Made by a program: the position numbers and the translations under genes
The notes under the pieces: model-generated
The model's database searches: none
Seen by the model: only the letters and a program-made list of their open reading frames with translations
Told to the model about the DNA's origin: nothing
Shown: in pieces, positions 17,504-26,586 of the stretch
Layout: every line of letters starts with the position of its first letter
Position numbering within the stretch: the stretch's first letter is position 1
NCBI GenBank assembly: GCA_022822545.1
Contig: JAJEBE010000045.1
Span: 26,557-90,556, forward strand
Direction: 5' to 3'
DNA from: Anaerolineae bacterium
GTDB lineage: Bacteria > Chloroflexota > Anaerolineae > Aggregatilineales > Phototrophicaceae
Length of the DNA: 64,000 nucleotides

Positions 17504-18376
17504 TCAGAAAAGCAATGCCCTTAGATTCACGCCCGGCGTGATCATCGGCGCGATATCGCCGCTCTGCGAGGTCATGATCAATGAGATGCCGGGGCCGTAG
17601 CCGGCGCGAGGGCTATCGCCCTGGGCGATGACGCCGATGCCGACCGCATTCCGCAAATAACCGTGGTTCCAACTGCTGTCGTAATCGGTCAGCGCGACGA
17701 CATCGCCCAAGCGCAATTGATCCAGGCCGGCTTGTTTGACGGCGTCGCTGTCCGCTGTTTGGATATGGATGGAGCCGCCATCGCTGAACAAGCCGGCGCC
17801 GGCGCCCAGGAGATGCGGCGGCACAGCCGCCACCACCGGCACGGACAATTTGCCTTCGCTATTGGTCGTCGCTTCAAGGGCGTCGACCAATTCGGGCGAG
17901 CAGCCTTTCAGCATGACATCGGGGTGGTCGTCGAACTTCAAGCCGGTGCCTTTGGCCTTGATGACGATCTTGTCGCCGATCGCCAACTGCTCGCGCGCTT
18001 CCGGCTCGAAATGGATGATGACATGTTCGGAGAAGCGACCGGTCTTGCCGGTGACGATGCCCCGGGTCCGTTTGGCGTTGCCGGTCATGACGATGGCCGT
18101 ATTGCCGATGCAGGACAGCACATTCAAGCCGCGGTTGCCGCCGGCGTCTTCCATCTTGACGCTGACGCCGGGATGGACGCAATCGGCCAGCCAGCCATAA
18201 GCGGAATCGCCCACCGAGACGTTGTAAACGATGCTGCCATAAGCGGGGAGCAGGAATGGACTGCCATCGGCCGCGAGCGAGTAGGGCATCGCGGGCAGCG
18301 GGGGCATGCGGGGCGGCGTGATGACACCTTGGACCGATACGCTGATGACTTGACTGGCGTTATTCTTTGCGCTCAT
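17504..18376 (-). CDS. DUF4438-like protein, second copy
   Basis: This 290-residue protein is a paralogue of the gene just upstream. Both share 'ILPGMSGFIYNARVGDAAFG' (here 'LPAYGSIVYNVSVGDSAYG'), a glycine-rich core, and a C-terminal 'GxGPGIxxxMT' motif. The pattern resembles the DUF4438 family (TM1086-like), whose activity I do not know. I chose 18376, where ATG overlaps the upstream stop (ATGA); a longer frame to 18514 lies within the upstream gene. No signal peptide or membrane segment is visible. Context suggests an enzyme or binding protein of the operon's catabolic route. Confidence 0.65.
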   Translation of the reverse strand: MSAKNNASQVISVSVQGVITPPRMPPLPAMPYSLAADGSPFLLPAYGSIVYNVSVGDSAYGWLADCVHPGVSVKMEDAGGNRGLNVLSCIGNTAIVMTGNAKRTRGIVTGKTGRFSEHVIIHFEPEAREQLAIGDKIVIKAKGTGLKFDDHPDVMLKGCSPELVDALEATTNSEGKLSVPVVAAVPPHLLGAGAGLFSDGGSIHIQTADSDAVKQAGLDQLRLGDVVALTDYDSSWNHGYLRNAVGIGVIAQGDSPRAGYGPGISLIMTSQSGDIAPMITPGVNLRALLF

Positions 18377-19233
18377 GATGCCTTCCGTATATTCATATAG
18401 TTGTCGATATTGGCGTCGGGGTCGATCAGCCATTCGATGCAGGGTTCGGCGCAAGTCATCAGCGTCAGGATGCCGGGTCCGTGCCCGGTCATGATTGAAT
18501 CGCCGTGGATGCACAAGCCGATAGTCACCGCGCCCGGTTTGTACCCGCGGCCGTGGCGATGATCGGCATGGTTAATCACGACCAAATCGCCGAGGCGCAT
18601 CTGGTCAATGCCGAGCTCCGCCATCAATTCGCGATCGCCGGACATCAGATCCTGGTCGACGAAATCCGGGTTGAGTTCGGCCCCCGAGCCCATGATGCGC
18701 ACGGGCAACTCCATCGTCACCGGCACGCGGATTCTGCGCTCATCCACCGCTTCAATCGGGATGCTTTCGATCAGTTTGGGGCTGCATTTCTTCAGCGTGA
18801 TATGCGGATAGTCGCTGAATTGCAGACCTTGGCCGATGGTTCGGATTTGTACGGCGTCGCCGACGGCGATCTCGTCAGCGACCTCGGGCGGAAAATCCAC
18901 CAGGAGCCGGGCGTGCTCGCCGGTGACGATGCCTTCCGCGCCGGCGGCCAAGCCGCTCATCAGAAAAGCCTGGTTGCCCATGCAGGTCAAATAGTGCATG
19001 GCATAGTCGGCATCAAGGTCGGGGTGGGCGATTGAGGCGCCGGGTTCGAGATGGTCCGCCGCCCAGCCAAAAGCGGCGTCGCCCACGCGGGCGTTGTAGA
19101 TGAAGCCGGACATGCCGGGCAGGATCACCGACTCGCCCGAGGCGTGGGGAATATAGCCGCGAACGGTCGGCTGGCTGACGTAACCGATGACCGCCATCTC
19201 CACCAATTGGTCGGCGTTGGTCTTTAATCCCAT
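18373..19233 (-). CDS. DUF4438-like protein, first copy
   Basis: The start at 19233 is favoured because GGAGG stands 8 bases upstream; the in-frame ATGs at 19239 and 19248 overlap or precede that site. The 286-residue product begins 'MGLKTNADQLVEMAVIGYV' and contains 'GDAAFGWAADHLEPGASIAH', 'IRTIGQGLQFSDYPHITLKK' and 'DSIMTGHGPGILTLMT'. It is the first gene of the minus-strand run that ends with the SDR gene near 9.15 kb. It resembles DUF4438 proteins and is translationally coupled to its paralogue. Function unknown. Confidence 0.65.
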   Translation of the reverse strand: MGLKTNADQLVEMAVIGYVSQPTVRGYIPHASGESVILPGMSGFIYNARVGDAAFGWAADHLEPGASIAHPDLDADYAMHYLTCMGNQAFLMSGLAAGAEGIVTGEHARLLVDFPPEVADEIAVGDAVQIRTIGQGLQFSDYPHITLKKCSPKLIESIPIEAVDERRIRVPVTMELPVRIMGSGAELNPDFVDQDLMSGDRELMAELGIDQMRLGDLVVINHADHRHGRGYKPGAVTIGLCIHGDSIMTGHGPGILTLMTCAEPCIEWLIDPDANIDNYMNIRKAS

Positions 19234-19300
19234 AGCCATCTCCTCCAAAAACTTCCGCGCTCAATGGGGCACGCGGGGCAAATCGCAATTTGCAGTCATC

Positions 19301-19312
19301 ATTGTCGACAAT
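19301..19312. promoter_or_regulatory. Perfect palindrome ATTGTCGACAAT, candidate operator
   Basis: This 12-base perfect palindrome is 68 bases upstream of the first DUF4438-like gene, in the divergent intergenic region. Its TTGTCGACAA core resembles operators of GntR/FadR-type regulators of acid and amino-acid catabolism. No such regulator is encoded nearby. Confidence 0.4.
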
Positions 19313-19486
19313 AATCAATGAGGGGGAATTTAACTTACTGCCGGGGAAAAAGCAAATGCTTTCGTCCTGTTCACAGGGCAATCGCCTCAAATTAATTTTC
19401 ACCATAAAGATAGAAAGGACACAAAGTTAGGGTCGCTGTTGATGTCAATTTTGAAGCGAATGCCCGGTGGCGCAGCGGCGGCTTGC

Positions 19487-19515
19487 TTGACAGGCAAACG
19501 GCGGATTTCTATAAT
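19487..19515 (+). promoter_or_regulatory. Near-consensus sigma-70 promoter for the hydroxyacid dehydrogenase
   Basis: TTGACA (19487-19492) and TATAAT (19510-19515) are separated by exactly 17 bases, both perfect matches to the housekeeping consensus. Transcription would start near 19522, leaving a leader of about 120 bases before the dehydrogenase ATG. The rest of the 407-base intergenic region shows only the palindrome and a short CACAGAG-like repeat fragment near 19400-19430. Confidence 0.7.
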
Positions 19516-19640
19516 CGGCGCGCTTCTCGGTAGTTGAAATCAGTCATATAATAGGCGGCCCGTGGGGATGGCGCAGGCGGGCGGAAACGGGGAGCCGGAT
19601 CGGAATTGAAGCGAACAAGATTTAAGTAAAGGAAAACAAG

Positions 19641-20630
19641 ATGACTGAATCGGAAAAGCGGACCATTATATTTGCCGATGCCGGCTATGACGGAGCGGCG
19701 GCGGAGCTGGCAGTGGATTACCCGAACTTGAAACTTGTCTGCGCCAGCGAATCAGCCGATGCGCTGGAGCTGGCCTCGGAGGCTGTCGTCGGCTTGATTG
19801 CGCAGACGGAGACCGTGGACGCGGCTCTGCTGGACAAGCTGCCAAATCTGAAGGTGGCGCTCAAGCTCGGGCGCAGTTACTTCAATATTGATGTTGACGC
19901 CATCCGCGCGCGCGGCATCGCTTTTGGCTGTGTGCCGCGGAAAGGACCGAACTGCGTCGCCGAATTGGCGCTGACTTTGATTCTGGCTTTGAGCAAGGAC
20001 CTGGTGGTGGGCAACGAGGCGGTGTCTCTCGGCGCTTATCGTTATCGCGGGCTGAAGCCGGAAAAGTCCTCACAGCGCAAAATCGCCTTTCACTGGATGC
20101 ACAATACCCGTGTCCACGAGGTGGTCGGCAAGACGCTCGGCATTATCGGCATGGGCGAGATCGGCTGCGAATTGGCGCGGCGCGCGAGCGTGCTGGGCAT
20201 GAAGAACATCTACTACAAGCGGACGCCGCTCTCGGCTGAGCTGGAAGGCGTCTTTGACGCGACCTATGTCGAACTGGACGATTTGCTGCGGCAGAGCGAC
20301 TACGTCTGCGTGGCGACGCCACAGACGCCGGCGACCGAGGGTTTGCTCGGCGCGGCGCAGATCGCCTTGATGAAGGGAAGCGCCTACATCGTTAACATAG
20401 CTCGCGGCGGCATCATTGATGAAGAGGCGATGATCGCGGCCCTGCAAGAGGATCGCATCGCCGGCGCCGGCTTGGATGTCTTTGTCTACGAACCGCTGCC
20501 GGCTGATAGCCCGCTCTGCGGCCTGGACAATGTGATTCTCTGCCCGCATATCGGCGGCGGCAGCGGCACCAACCGGACGATTGAACTGGGCGCGGCGCTG
20601 GCGGAGATGAACCGACTCCTGCTGCCTTAG
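19641..20630 (+). CDS. D-isomer-specific 2-hydroxyacid dehydrogenase
   Basis: The 329-residue protein has the two-domain fold of the family. The NAD-binding motif GMGEIG is at 170-175; the catalytic triad is Arg255 ('NIARGG'), Glu284 ('FVYEP') and His303 ('CPHIGGG'). Length is normal. AAAGGAAA precedes the ATG. It is divergent from the DUF4438/Ldh/aminotransferase operon, so it may interconvert a 2-ketoacid and a D-hydroxyacid in the same pathway. The exact substrate cannot be read from sequence. Confidence 0.92.
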   Translation: MTESEKRTIIFADAGYDGAAAELAVDYPNLKLVCASESADALELASEAVVGLIAQTETVDAALLDKLPNLKVALKLGRSYFNIDVDAIRARGIAFGCVPRKGPNCVAELALTLILALSKDLVVGNEAVSLGAYRYRGLKPEKSSQRKIAFHWMHNTRVHEVVGKTLGIIGMGEIGCELARRASVLGMKNIYYKRTPLSAELEGVFDATYVELDDLLRQSDYVCVATPQTPATEGLLGAAQIALMKGSAYIVNIARGGIIDEEAMIAALQEDRIAGAGLDVFVYEPLPADSPLCGLDNVILCPHIGGGSGTNRTIELGAALAEMNRLLLP

Positions 20631-20766
20631 GCATCCGGCGCTGTCTCGCGCATCAGGAAGCCGGCGATAAAGCCAGTCCCGCAATCCCGCGCTGACAGAC
20701 GCCTCAATCGGCGCATTTTTTGTCATTTCCCGCCGGCAGATCAAACATAGCCAAAGTCAAGTGCTT

Positions 20767-21786
20767 ATGACCCAGCGCGAATTGAGCATCGCCTTTCAAA
20801 CGGACAAGCGCGCCCGCGATTACATCAATCTGGCCAAGCTGGCCGATCAATATGACTTCGACGCCGTCACGGTATATTGCGACGCGCCCTATCATCCCAG
20901 CTTCGGCCCCCTCCTGCTCATGGCGCCGCATATCTCTAAAGCGCGCATCGGTCCCGCCGGCCTTTCCCCGTCGCGCCTGCACCCCTTGGATATCGCCGCG
21001 GGCACGGCCCTGCTGGCGGACCTGGCGCCGGAGCGCGTCTACCTCGGCCTGGTGCGCGGCGGCTGGCTGGCCGAGCATGGCATACGCGAACTGACGCCGC
21101 CGATCCTCGCCATGCGGGAATCAATCGACATTATCCGCAATCTGCTGGCGGGTGAATCGGCCGCTTGCGCCGGAAACGTCTTTCAGATTGCCGAGCATGT
21201 CCGCGCGCCTTATCCCTTGCCGACGACCAAGATCCCGCTGCAAATCGGCACGTGGGGCCCGCAAATGGCGGCGCTCGCTGGCGAAACCGCGGACGAACTC
21301 AAGATCGGCGGCTCGGCCAATCCCGATGTCATCCCCGTGATTGCGGACTTCATCGCCGCTGGCGAAGCCCGCGCCGGGCGCCCGCGCGGCACGGTCAATA
21401 TCGTCATCGGCGCCGTCTCCGTCGTCGATGACGATCGCGAAGCGGCGCGCTGGATGGCGCGGAAAGCCGTCTCCTTATATATGCCAATCGTATCCAAACT
21501 CGATACGACCCTGTCGATCGACCCCGATTTGATGAAACGCGTCGGCGCCCATGTCAAGGCCGGCGAAGACGAACAAGCCGCCCGCCTCATCCCCGATGAC
21601 ATCCTCGATCGCTTTCTCTTCGCCGGCGCCCCCGCCGATGTCATCGCCCAGTGCGAGCGCCTCTACGATGCCGGCGCCCAGCGCATCGAACTTGGCACGC
21701 CCCACGGCGTCAAGCAAGCCGCGACCGGAATAAACCTCATCGGCAAACAGGTCATCCCCGCTCTGAAGGCCTGGCGGCAGCCTTAG
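20767..21786 (+). CDS. LLM-class flavin/F420-dependent oxidoreductase
   Basis: This luciferase-like monooxygenase-family protein has 339 residues from the ATG at 20767 (a GTG at 20761 is also in frame). Family features include 'LAKLADQYDFDAVTVYCD', 'RIGPAGLSPSRLHPLDIAAG', 'APERVYLGLVRGGWLAEHGI' and 'KIPLQIGTWGPQMAALAGE', which resemble F420-dependent reductases of the Mer type. It precedes the branched-chain-type importer on the same strand with a gap of 122 bases that contains a separate promoter, so it may not be in that operon. Confidence 0.85.
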   Translation: MTQRELSIAFQTDKRARDYINLAKLADQYDFDAVTVYCDAPYHPSFGPLLLMAPHISKARIGPAGLSPSRLHPLDIAAGTALLADLAPERVYLGLVRGGWLAEHGIRELTPPILAMRESIDIIRNLLAGESAACAGNVFQIAEHVRAPYPLPTTKIPLQIGTWGPQMAALAGETADELKIGGSANPDVIPVIADFIAAGEARAGRPRGTVNIVIGAVSVVDDDREAARWMARKAVSLYMPIVSKLDTTLSIDPDLMKRVGAHVKAGEDEQAARLIPDDILDRFLFAGAPADVIAQCERLYDAGAQRIELGTPHGVKQAATGINLIGKQVIPALKAWRQP

Positions 21787-21827
21787 CCCAACCAATGGTT
21801 TGACAACTGGATTCCGCCGCCCGCCCT

Positions 21828-21856
21828 TTGCCTTGCAAGGCGTTAAAGGCTATACT
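21828..21856 (+). promoter_or_regulatory. Probable promoter of the branched-chain-type importer operon
   Basis: TTGCCT (21828-21833) and TATACT (21851-21856) are 17 bases apart, 53 bases upstream of the binding-protein ATG. A TTGACA at 21800-21805 is not correctly spaced to any -10-like hexamer. Confidence 0.45.
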
Positions 21857-21908
21857 TTACGCTTGCCGCAGTTGCGGCGACTTGTTTCCATTTGAAAGGT
21901 CAAGCGAA

Positions 21909-23111
21909 ATGTTCAAGAAACTTGTCATACTTACACTCGCGCTCGCCATGCTCGTTATGCTGGGCGCGAGCATCCAGGCGCAAGACGACATGGAGACCTA
22001 CGTCCTCGGCGTCGCCTTGCCCTTCACCGGCTCATTCGGCACCTTCGGCCAAGACTTCGAACGCGGCATTGATCTCGCGGTGGCGCAGATGAACGCCGAA
22101 CTGGAATCGGCCGGCTCCTCGATCCGCTTCGAGACCGCCAGCGCCGATACCGAGCAGACGCCCGAAGGCGCCGCCCGCGCTTTGCAGACCATCGTCCAGA
22201 CCACCGGCGCCCAAGTTGTCGTCGGCCCCTTGACGACCGCCGAAGTCCTCGGCGCCAAGCAGTTCGCCGATGAAAACGGCGTCGTCATCGTCGCCATGGC
22301 TTCCAGCGGCCCCGCCGCCTCCATCCCCGGTGACAACATCTTCCGCGTCATCTATCCGCCCGATACCTTTTCCTCGAAAGCCTTCGCCACCATCGCCCTC
22401 GAACGCGGTCATCAAAACATGGTCCTGCTGCATGTCGACGACGCCTTCGGCAATGGCATGAAAGAACAGTTCATCACCAACTACCAGGCGAATGGCGGCG
22501 GCGAAGTGGCTGCCTTTGCCTATGCGCCGCAATCCACCGAACTCTCGACGGAAGCGGCCGCGGTCAGCGCCGCCCTCGCCGGCTTTGGCGATACCGCCGG
22601 TTTCTTCTGCGTCTGCTTCCCGGGCGCGGCCGAGGCCTTTGTGCAGGTCGCGCAAATCGACCCCGTCCTGACCTCCGTTCAGTGGCTGGGCAATGAAGCG
22701 ATGACTTCGGACGAGATGCTCGAAGATCCCGGTCACGCGCAAACCCTGGCCAATGCCGATTTCGTCACCGTGTCCCAATCGGCTGAGGTCACGCCGCTCA
22801 CGCCAATCTTCAATGCTGACTTTGTCGCCATGTTCGACAAAGACCCGGGCATCTTCACCAACTACGCCTTTGACGCCGCCAATATCGCCATGCTGACTAT
22901 GCTGGCCGCCGGCAACGATGGCGCCGCCGTCAAGTCCATGCTGCCCTTCATCAGCAACCACTACATCGGCACCGCCGTGCAAGCCTTTCTCGACGAAAAC
23001 GGCGACCAGGCAATTGCCAGTTACGGCATCCGCCGGGTAGCGGAAGATGGCTCCGGCTTCGAAGTGATCGGCACTTACGACGGCAACAGCGATACCATCA
23101 CCTATAAGTAG
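21909..23111 (+). CDS. Branched-chain amino-acid-type ABC transporter binding protein
   Basis: I set the start at 21909, where AAAGGT precedes and a signal peptide follows (MFKKLVILTLALAMLVMLG, cleavage near 'IQAQ'). The 400-residue product matches Peripla_BP_6 (LivJ/LivK type): 'LPFTGSFGTFGQDFERGIDL', 'VVGPLTTAEVLGAKQFADE', 'DDAFGNGMKEQF'. It is secreted and captures the ligand for the LivHMGF-like genes that follow. The ligand may be an amino acid, amide or aromatic acid, as this family is broad. Confidence 0.93.
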   Translation: MFKKLVILTLALAMLVMLGASIQAQDDMETYVLGVALPFTGSFGTFGQDFERGIDLAVAQMNAELESAGSSIRFETASADTEQTPEGAARALQTIVQTTGAQVVVGPLTTAEVLGAKQFADENGVVIVAMASSGPAASIPGDNIFRVIYPPDTFSSKAFATIALERGHQNMVLLHVDDAFGNGMKEQFITNYQANGGGEVAAFAYAPQSTELSTEAAAVSAALAGFGDTAGFFCVCFPGAAEAFVQVAQIDPVLTSVQWLGNEAMTSDEMLEDPGHAQTLANADFVTVSQSAEVTPLTPIFNADFVAMFDKDPGIFTNYAFDAANIAMLTMLAAGNDGAAVKSMLPFISNHYIGTAVQAFLDENGDQAIASYGIRRVAEDGSGFEVIGTYDGNSDTITYK

Positions 23112-23127
23112 TTGCTTCAAGGAAGCG

Positions 23128-23232
23128 CCCCACCCCTAACCCCTCCCCGAGAGGGAGGGGGACTTCGAAATCGCAAGCCGCTATCGTTTCTCCCCTTCCC
23201 TCCCTGTGGGGGAAGGGGCCGGGGGATGGGGG
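23128..23232. repeat. Dispersed GC-rich repeats before livH
   Basis: Two imperfect inverted elements, CCCCTCCCCGAGAGGGAGGG (near 23139-23158) and TCCCTCCCTGTGGGGGAAGG-like (near 23189-23232), fill the gap between the binding-protein and permease genes. Confidence 0.65.
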
Positions 23233-23238
23233 AAAGCC

Positions 23239-24159
23239 ATGCCACCTGCGCTGCTCACCACCTCTTTAGTGAATACGATTCAGATCGGCAGCCTTTACGC
23301 CTTGATGGCCCTCGGCATCACGCTCACCTTCAGCGTCATGAAGCTGCCGAATTTCGCCCACGCCGATTATGTCTCCGCCGGCGCCTACGCCGCTCTCATC
23401 GTCTCCCTGTCGGGTGTGCTCAACCCGGTTGTCATTATGACCGCCGCCTTTATCGTCGGCGCGCTGGCCGCTCTCATCAGTCATCTGTTTGTATTCAAGC
23501 CCTTGGAAGGCCGGGACGTATCTCTTTATACGCTGATCCTGTCCTCATTCGCCGTCGGCTTGATCATCCGCTATATCCTTTTCTTGATGGCCGACTACTT
23601 CAATCTCTTTGATCTGCGCATCGCCATACCGCTGAGAATACTTTTTCGCGAAGGCTCGCTCATCCTCTCCAATCTCTTCGCCTGGGTCGTCCCGACCAGC
23701 ATCCTGCTCGTCATCGCGCTGACGCTCTTGCTCAACCGAACCCCCCTCGGCCGGGAGATGCGCGCCCTCGCCAACAATAGTACGCTGGCCCGCGTGATCG
23801 GCATCCCGGTCGAGCGCGTCAAGAACCACGCCTGGCTGCTGGTCGGCGGCTTGGCTGGCGTCGCCGGCGCCCTCTGGGGCATGCAAACCGCCGTCAACCC
23901 CTTGATGGGCTGGGCGGCCGTGCTTTCGGTATTTGCCGCCGCTATCCTGGGTGGCCTGTCCAGCTTCACCGGCACCATCCTCGGCGCTTACGTGGTCGCC
24001 TTTTCCGAACACACCGTCATGCTTTTCCTCAATTTCAACTTCGGCGTCGACCTGGCCTACAAACCGGCGATACCTTTCATCATCATCATCGCCGTGCTGC
24101 TCACCCGGCCGCAGGGCTTCACGCAGTTTTTCCAGCGCGGCGGAGACCTGCAGCGATGA
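23239..24159 (+). CDS. Branched-chain amino-acid-type ABC permease (LivH-like)
   Basis: The 306-residue membrane protein starts at 23239; an upstream in-frame ATG at 23206 lies in a dispersed repeat. Family signatures are 'SLYALMALGITLTFSVMKLP', 'NFAHADYVSAGAYAALI', and the ATPase-contact region 'LANNSTLARVIGIPVERVK'. Eight or nine membrane segments are visible. It overlaps the LivM-like gene (ATGA), so the two permeases are coupled. Confidence 0.92.
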   Translation: MPPALLTTSLVNTIQIGSLYALMALGITLTFSVMKLPNFAHADYVSAGAYAALIVSLSGVLNPVVIMTAAFIVGALAALISHLFVFKPLEGRDVSLYTLILSSFAVGLIIRYILFLMADYFNLFDLRIAIPLRILFREGSLILSNLFAWVVPTSILLVIALTLLLNRTPLGREMRALANNSTLARVIGIPVERVKNHAWLLVGGLAGVAGALWGMQTAVNPLMGWAAVLSVFAAAILGGLSSFTGTILGAYVVAFSEHTVMLFLNFNFGVDLAYKPAIPFIIIIAVLLTRPQGFTQFFQRGGDLQR

Positions 24160-25232
24160 TCAATATCGACATCGGCGCCACCGCCATCGCCATCCTGACC
24201 CTCTTCGGCATCTACAGCTTGATGGCCATCAGCCTCAATCTGGAATACGGCATCGCCGGCGTGCCCAACTTCGGGCAAGCGCTCTTCGTCTCCATCGGCG
24301 CTTATACCGCCGGCATCACCTATACCCGCGTCTTGCCGCTGCTGGCCGGCCTGGATAGCGTCCACCCCTGCGGCCCCACGATGGGGCAGGCCCTGCAACT
24401 GCGCTCAGAGATCATGGCGACGCAGCCGGCTGCCGGCTTCATCAACCTCGCCCTCACGCTCCTGATCGCCGCCGTCCTGTCCGGCGCCCTTGGCTTTATC
24501 GTGTCCTACGTCACCTTGCGGCTGAAAGAGGAATGGTTTCTGGCGCTGGTGCTGCTGGTCGGCGGCGAGACCGTGCGGATCGTCGTCCGCGGCGCAGACG
24601 ACCTGATTTGCTCCCACAACGGAATATCGGCCGTGGCGCAGCCTTTCTATTTCCTGGGCGATGCCCGCAGCAGCTCCTTGATGTTCATGATTCTCTGCGT
24701 CGCCCTCGCGCTGATCGCCTATGCCTACAGCCAGCGCCTGACGCGCTCGCCTTTTGGGCGCATGTTAAAAGCCCTGCGCGAAAACGAAGCGGCGACCCGC
24801 GGCCTGGGCAAAGGCATATCGCTGGCGCGGGCCCAAATCATGCTGATCGGCTCCGCGATCGCCGCCCTCGGCGGGGTCCTCTTCGCCCTCAACACCGGCT
24901 TCGTCAACACCAACGACTTTGTTGTCAACCTGACCCTCGATATCTGGGTCATGGTCGTGCTCGGCGGTATCGGCAACAACCGCGGCGCCCTGCTCGGCGC
25001 GGCCTTGATCGCCATCCTCGACCGCTTCACCCAGGTGGCCGCCATCACCCTCAATATGAGCGGCTCCGAAATCGAATTCAACTACGTCCGCTTCATCGCC
25101 TTCGGCATCATCCTCCTGCTCATGCTGCGCTATCGCCCGGGCGGATTGCTGCCGGAATCGCCCCTGACGACCAATGCCCATGAGGTACTGCGGCGGGCAA
25201 GGGAACCTGAGCCCTTGTCGAAGCGAGCATAG
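24156..25232 (+). CDS. Branched-chain amino-acid-type ABC permease (LivM-like)
   Basis: The 358-residue protein shows the LivM pattern: 'YSLMAISLNLEYGIAGVPNF', 'SYVTLRLKEEWFLALVLLV', 'LKALRENEAATRGLGKGI' (ATPase contact), and 'VMVVLGGIGNNRGALLGA'. It starts within the last codons of the LivH-like gene. With the downstream ATPases it forms a complete importer. Length is normal, though it has a longer second loop (around residues 68-80) than many homologues. Confidence 0.92.
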   Translation: MINIDIGATAIAILTLFGIYSLMAISLNLEYGIAGVPNFGQALFVSIGAYTAGITYTRVLPLLAGLDSVHPCGPTMGQALQLRSEIMATQPAAGFINLALTLLIAAVLSGALGFIVSYVTLRLKEEWFLALVLLVGGETVRIVVRGADDLICSHNGISAVAQPFYFLGDARSSSLMFMILCVALALIAYAYSQRLTRSPFGRMLKALRENEAATRGLGKGISLARAQIMLIGSAIAALGGVLFALNTGFVNTNDFVVNLTLDIWVMVVLGGIGNNRGALLGAALIAILDRFTQVAAITLNMSGSEIEFNYVRFIAFGIILLLMLRYRPGGLLPESPLTTNAHEVLRRAREPEPLSKRA

Positions 25233-25236
25233 CGCC

Positions 25237-25773
25237 ATGCAATTGGAAATCAAAGCGACGGCGCAGTTGAACGATGATGAGGCCGGTGCGCTGAAGGCAT
25301 TAAGCGCTGCCGTTTATCCACCCAAACCCGACGCGGCTAAAAATGCCTCGCCGATAAAATGGGCGCGTCCCCAGTGGAGCATTCTGCTGCGGGATGTGGA
25401 TTCACAGCTTGTTTCTTATGTCGGCGCCTTGACTCGACTTGGCTTATGCGACAATCAAGAAATTCTGATCGGCGGAATCGGCGGGGTAAAAACACACCCG
25501 GCGCAGCGCGGCAAAGGGTACGCCAAGGCCGGGATCCAGCGAGCGACCGATTTCCTGCGCCGAGAGCTGGGCGTCGATTTCTCGCTGCTGGTCTGCCGCG
25601 CCGATCTGCTGACCTATTATCAGCGCCTTGGCTGGAGCGCCTTTGCCGGGGATACCCTGGTGCAGCAGAACGGACTAAAGTCGATATTCACCTGGAACGA
25701 AGTCATGGTCATCCCCGCTGGGAAGGCGCTGCCGTCCTGCCGGGTTTTGGATTTATGCGGCCCGCCCTGGTGA
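25237..25773 (+). CDS. GNAT-family N-acetyltransferase
   Basis: The 178-residue protein has the acetyl-CoA-binding motif A 'HPAQRGKGYAKAGIQRATDF' (about 87-106) and the C-terminal 'YYQRLGWSAF' typical of GNAT enzymes. I set the start at 25237; a longer frame begins inside livM. It lies 4 bases after livM and 47 before livG, so it is part of the importer operon. This position is unusual, and it may acetylate the imported compound. The acceptor is unknown. Confidence 0.82.
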   Translation: MQLEIKATAQLNDDEAGALKALSAAVYPPKPDAAKNASPIKWARPQWSILLRDVDSQLVSYVGALTRLGLCDNQEILIGGIGGVKTHPAQRGKGYAKAGIQRATDFLRRELGVDFSLLVCRADLLTYYQRLGWSAFAGDTLVQQNGLKSIFTWNEVMVIPAGKALPSCRVLDLCGPPW

Positions 25774-25820
25774 TTGCGGCGATAATGCGCTGACAATTCG
25801 CCTGACAGAAAGGGGGGCGG

Positions 25821-26576
25821 ATGCCCCTGCTGGAACTATCCAATCTGCGCAAGGATTTCGGCGGCCTGCGCGCCGTCGATGATGTCTCGCTGACCGTGCC
25901 CGAGGGCGCTATCATCGGCTTGATCGGTCCCAACGGCTCCGGCAAGAGCACCCTGATCGATCTGATCGCCGGCGCCACCGAGTTGACCGCCGGCCGCGTC
26001 ATCTTTGACGGCGACGATATCAGTGGCCTGCCCGCCGACGCTGTCTATCACAAAGGCATCATCCGCGGCTATCAGGAACCGACGCTCTATTTCAAAATGA
26101 CCGTGCTCGATAACCTGCTGCTGCCCGTCAAAGACCAACGCGGCGAGCAGCCCTGGTACGCGCCCCGCCCCCGCAGTTGGCAGCGCGAAGAACAAACGCA
26201 CGCCGAAGCCGCCATGAAGGTCCTGCGCCAGGTGCAACTCCTGCCTCATTACGACACGCTGGCGTCGGACCTTTCCGGCGGGCAGATGAAACTGCTCGAG
26301 ATCGCCCGCGCCCTCATGGGCAAGCCCAAGCTGCTGCTGCTGGATGAGCCGACCGCCGGCGTCGCGCCCAAGCTGGCTTACGACATCTTCCAACAGATCG
26401 CCCGCCTGCGCGATGATCACGGCATCACCCTGCTCATCGTCGAGCACCGGCTGGAGATTCTCTTTGACTTCGTCGATTATGTCTACGTGATGCACCTGGG
26501 CAACCTGCTGGCGAGCGGCAGCGCCGCCGAGATCAGCGCCCACGCCACCGTCCGCGAGGTCTATTTTGGAGACTGA
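25821..26576 (+). CDS. Branched-chain amino-acid-type ABC ATPase (LivG-like)
   Basis: The 251-residue ATPase has Walker A 'GPNGSGKS' (36-43), the ABC signature 'LSGGQMKLLEIARALMG', Walker B 'LLLLDEPTAG' and the switch histidine in 'IVEHRLEIL'. The C-terminus ends in 'VREVYFGD', typical of LivG proteins. It couples ATP hydrolysis to the LivHM-like permeases. Confidence 0.93.
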   Translation: MPLLELSNLRKDFGGLRAVDDVSLTVPEGAIIGLIGPNGSGKSTLIDLIAGATELTAGRVIFDGDDISGLPADAVYHKGIIRGYQEPTLYFKMTVLDNLLLPVKDQRGEQPWYAPRPRSWQREEQTHAEAAMKVLRQVQLLPHYDTLASDLSGGQMKLLEIARALMGKPKLLLLDEPTAGVAPKLAYDIFQQIARLRDDHGITLLIVEHRLEILFDFVDYVYVMHLGNLLASGSAAEISAHATVREVYFGD

Positions 26577-26586
26577 GCGCATGGCC

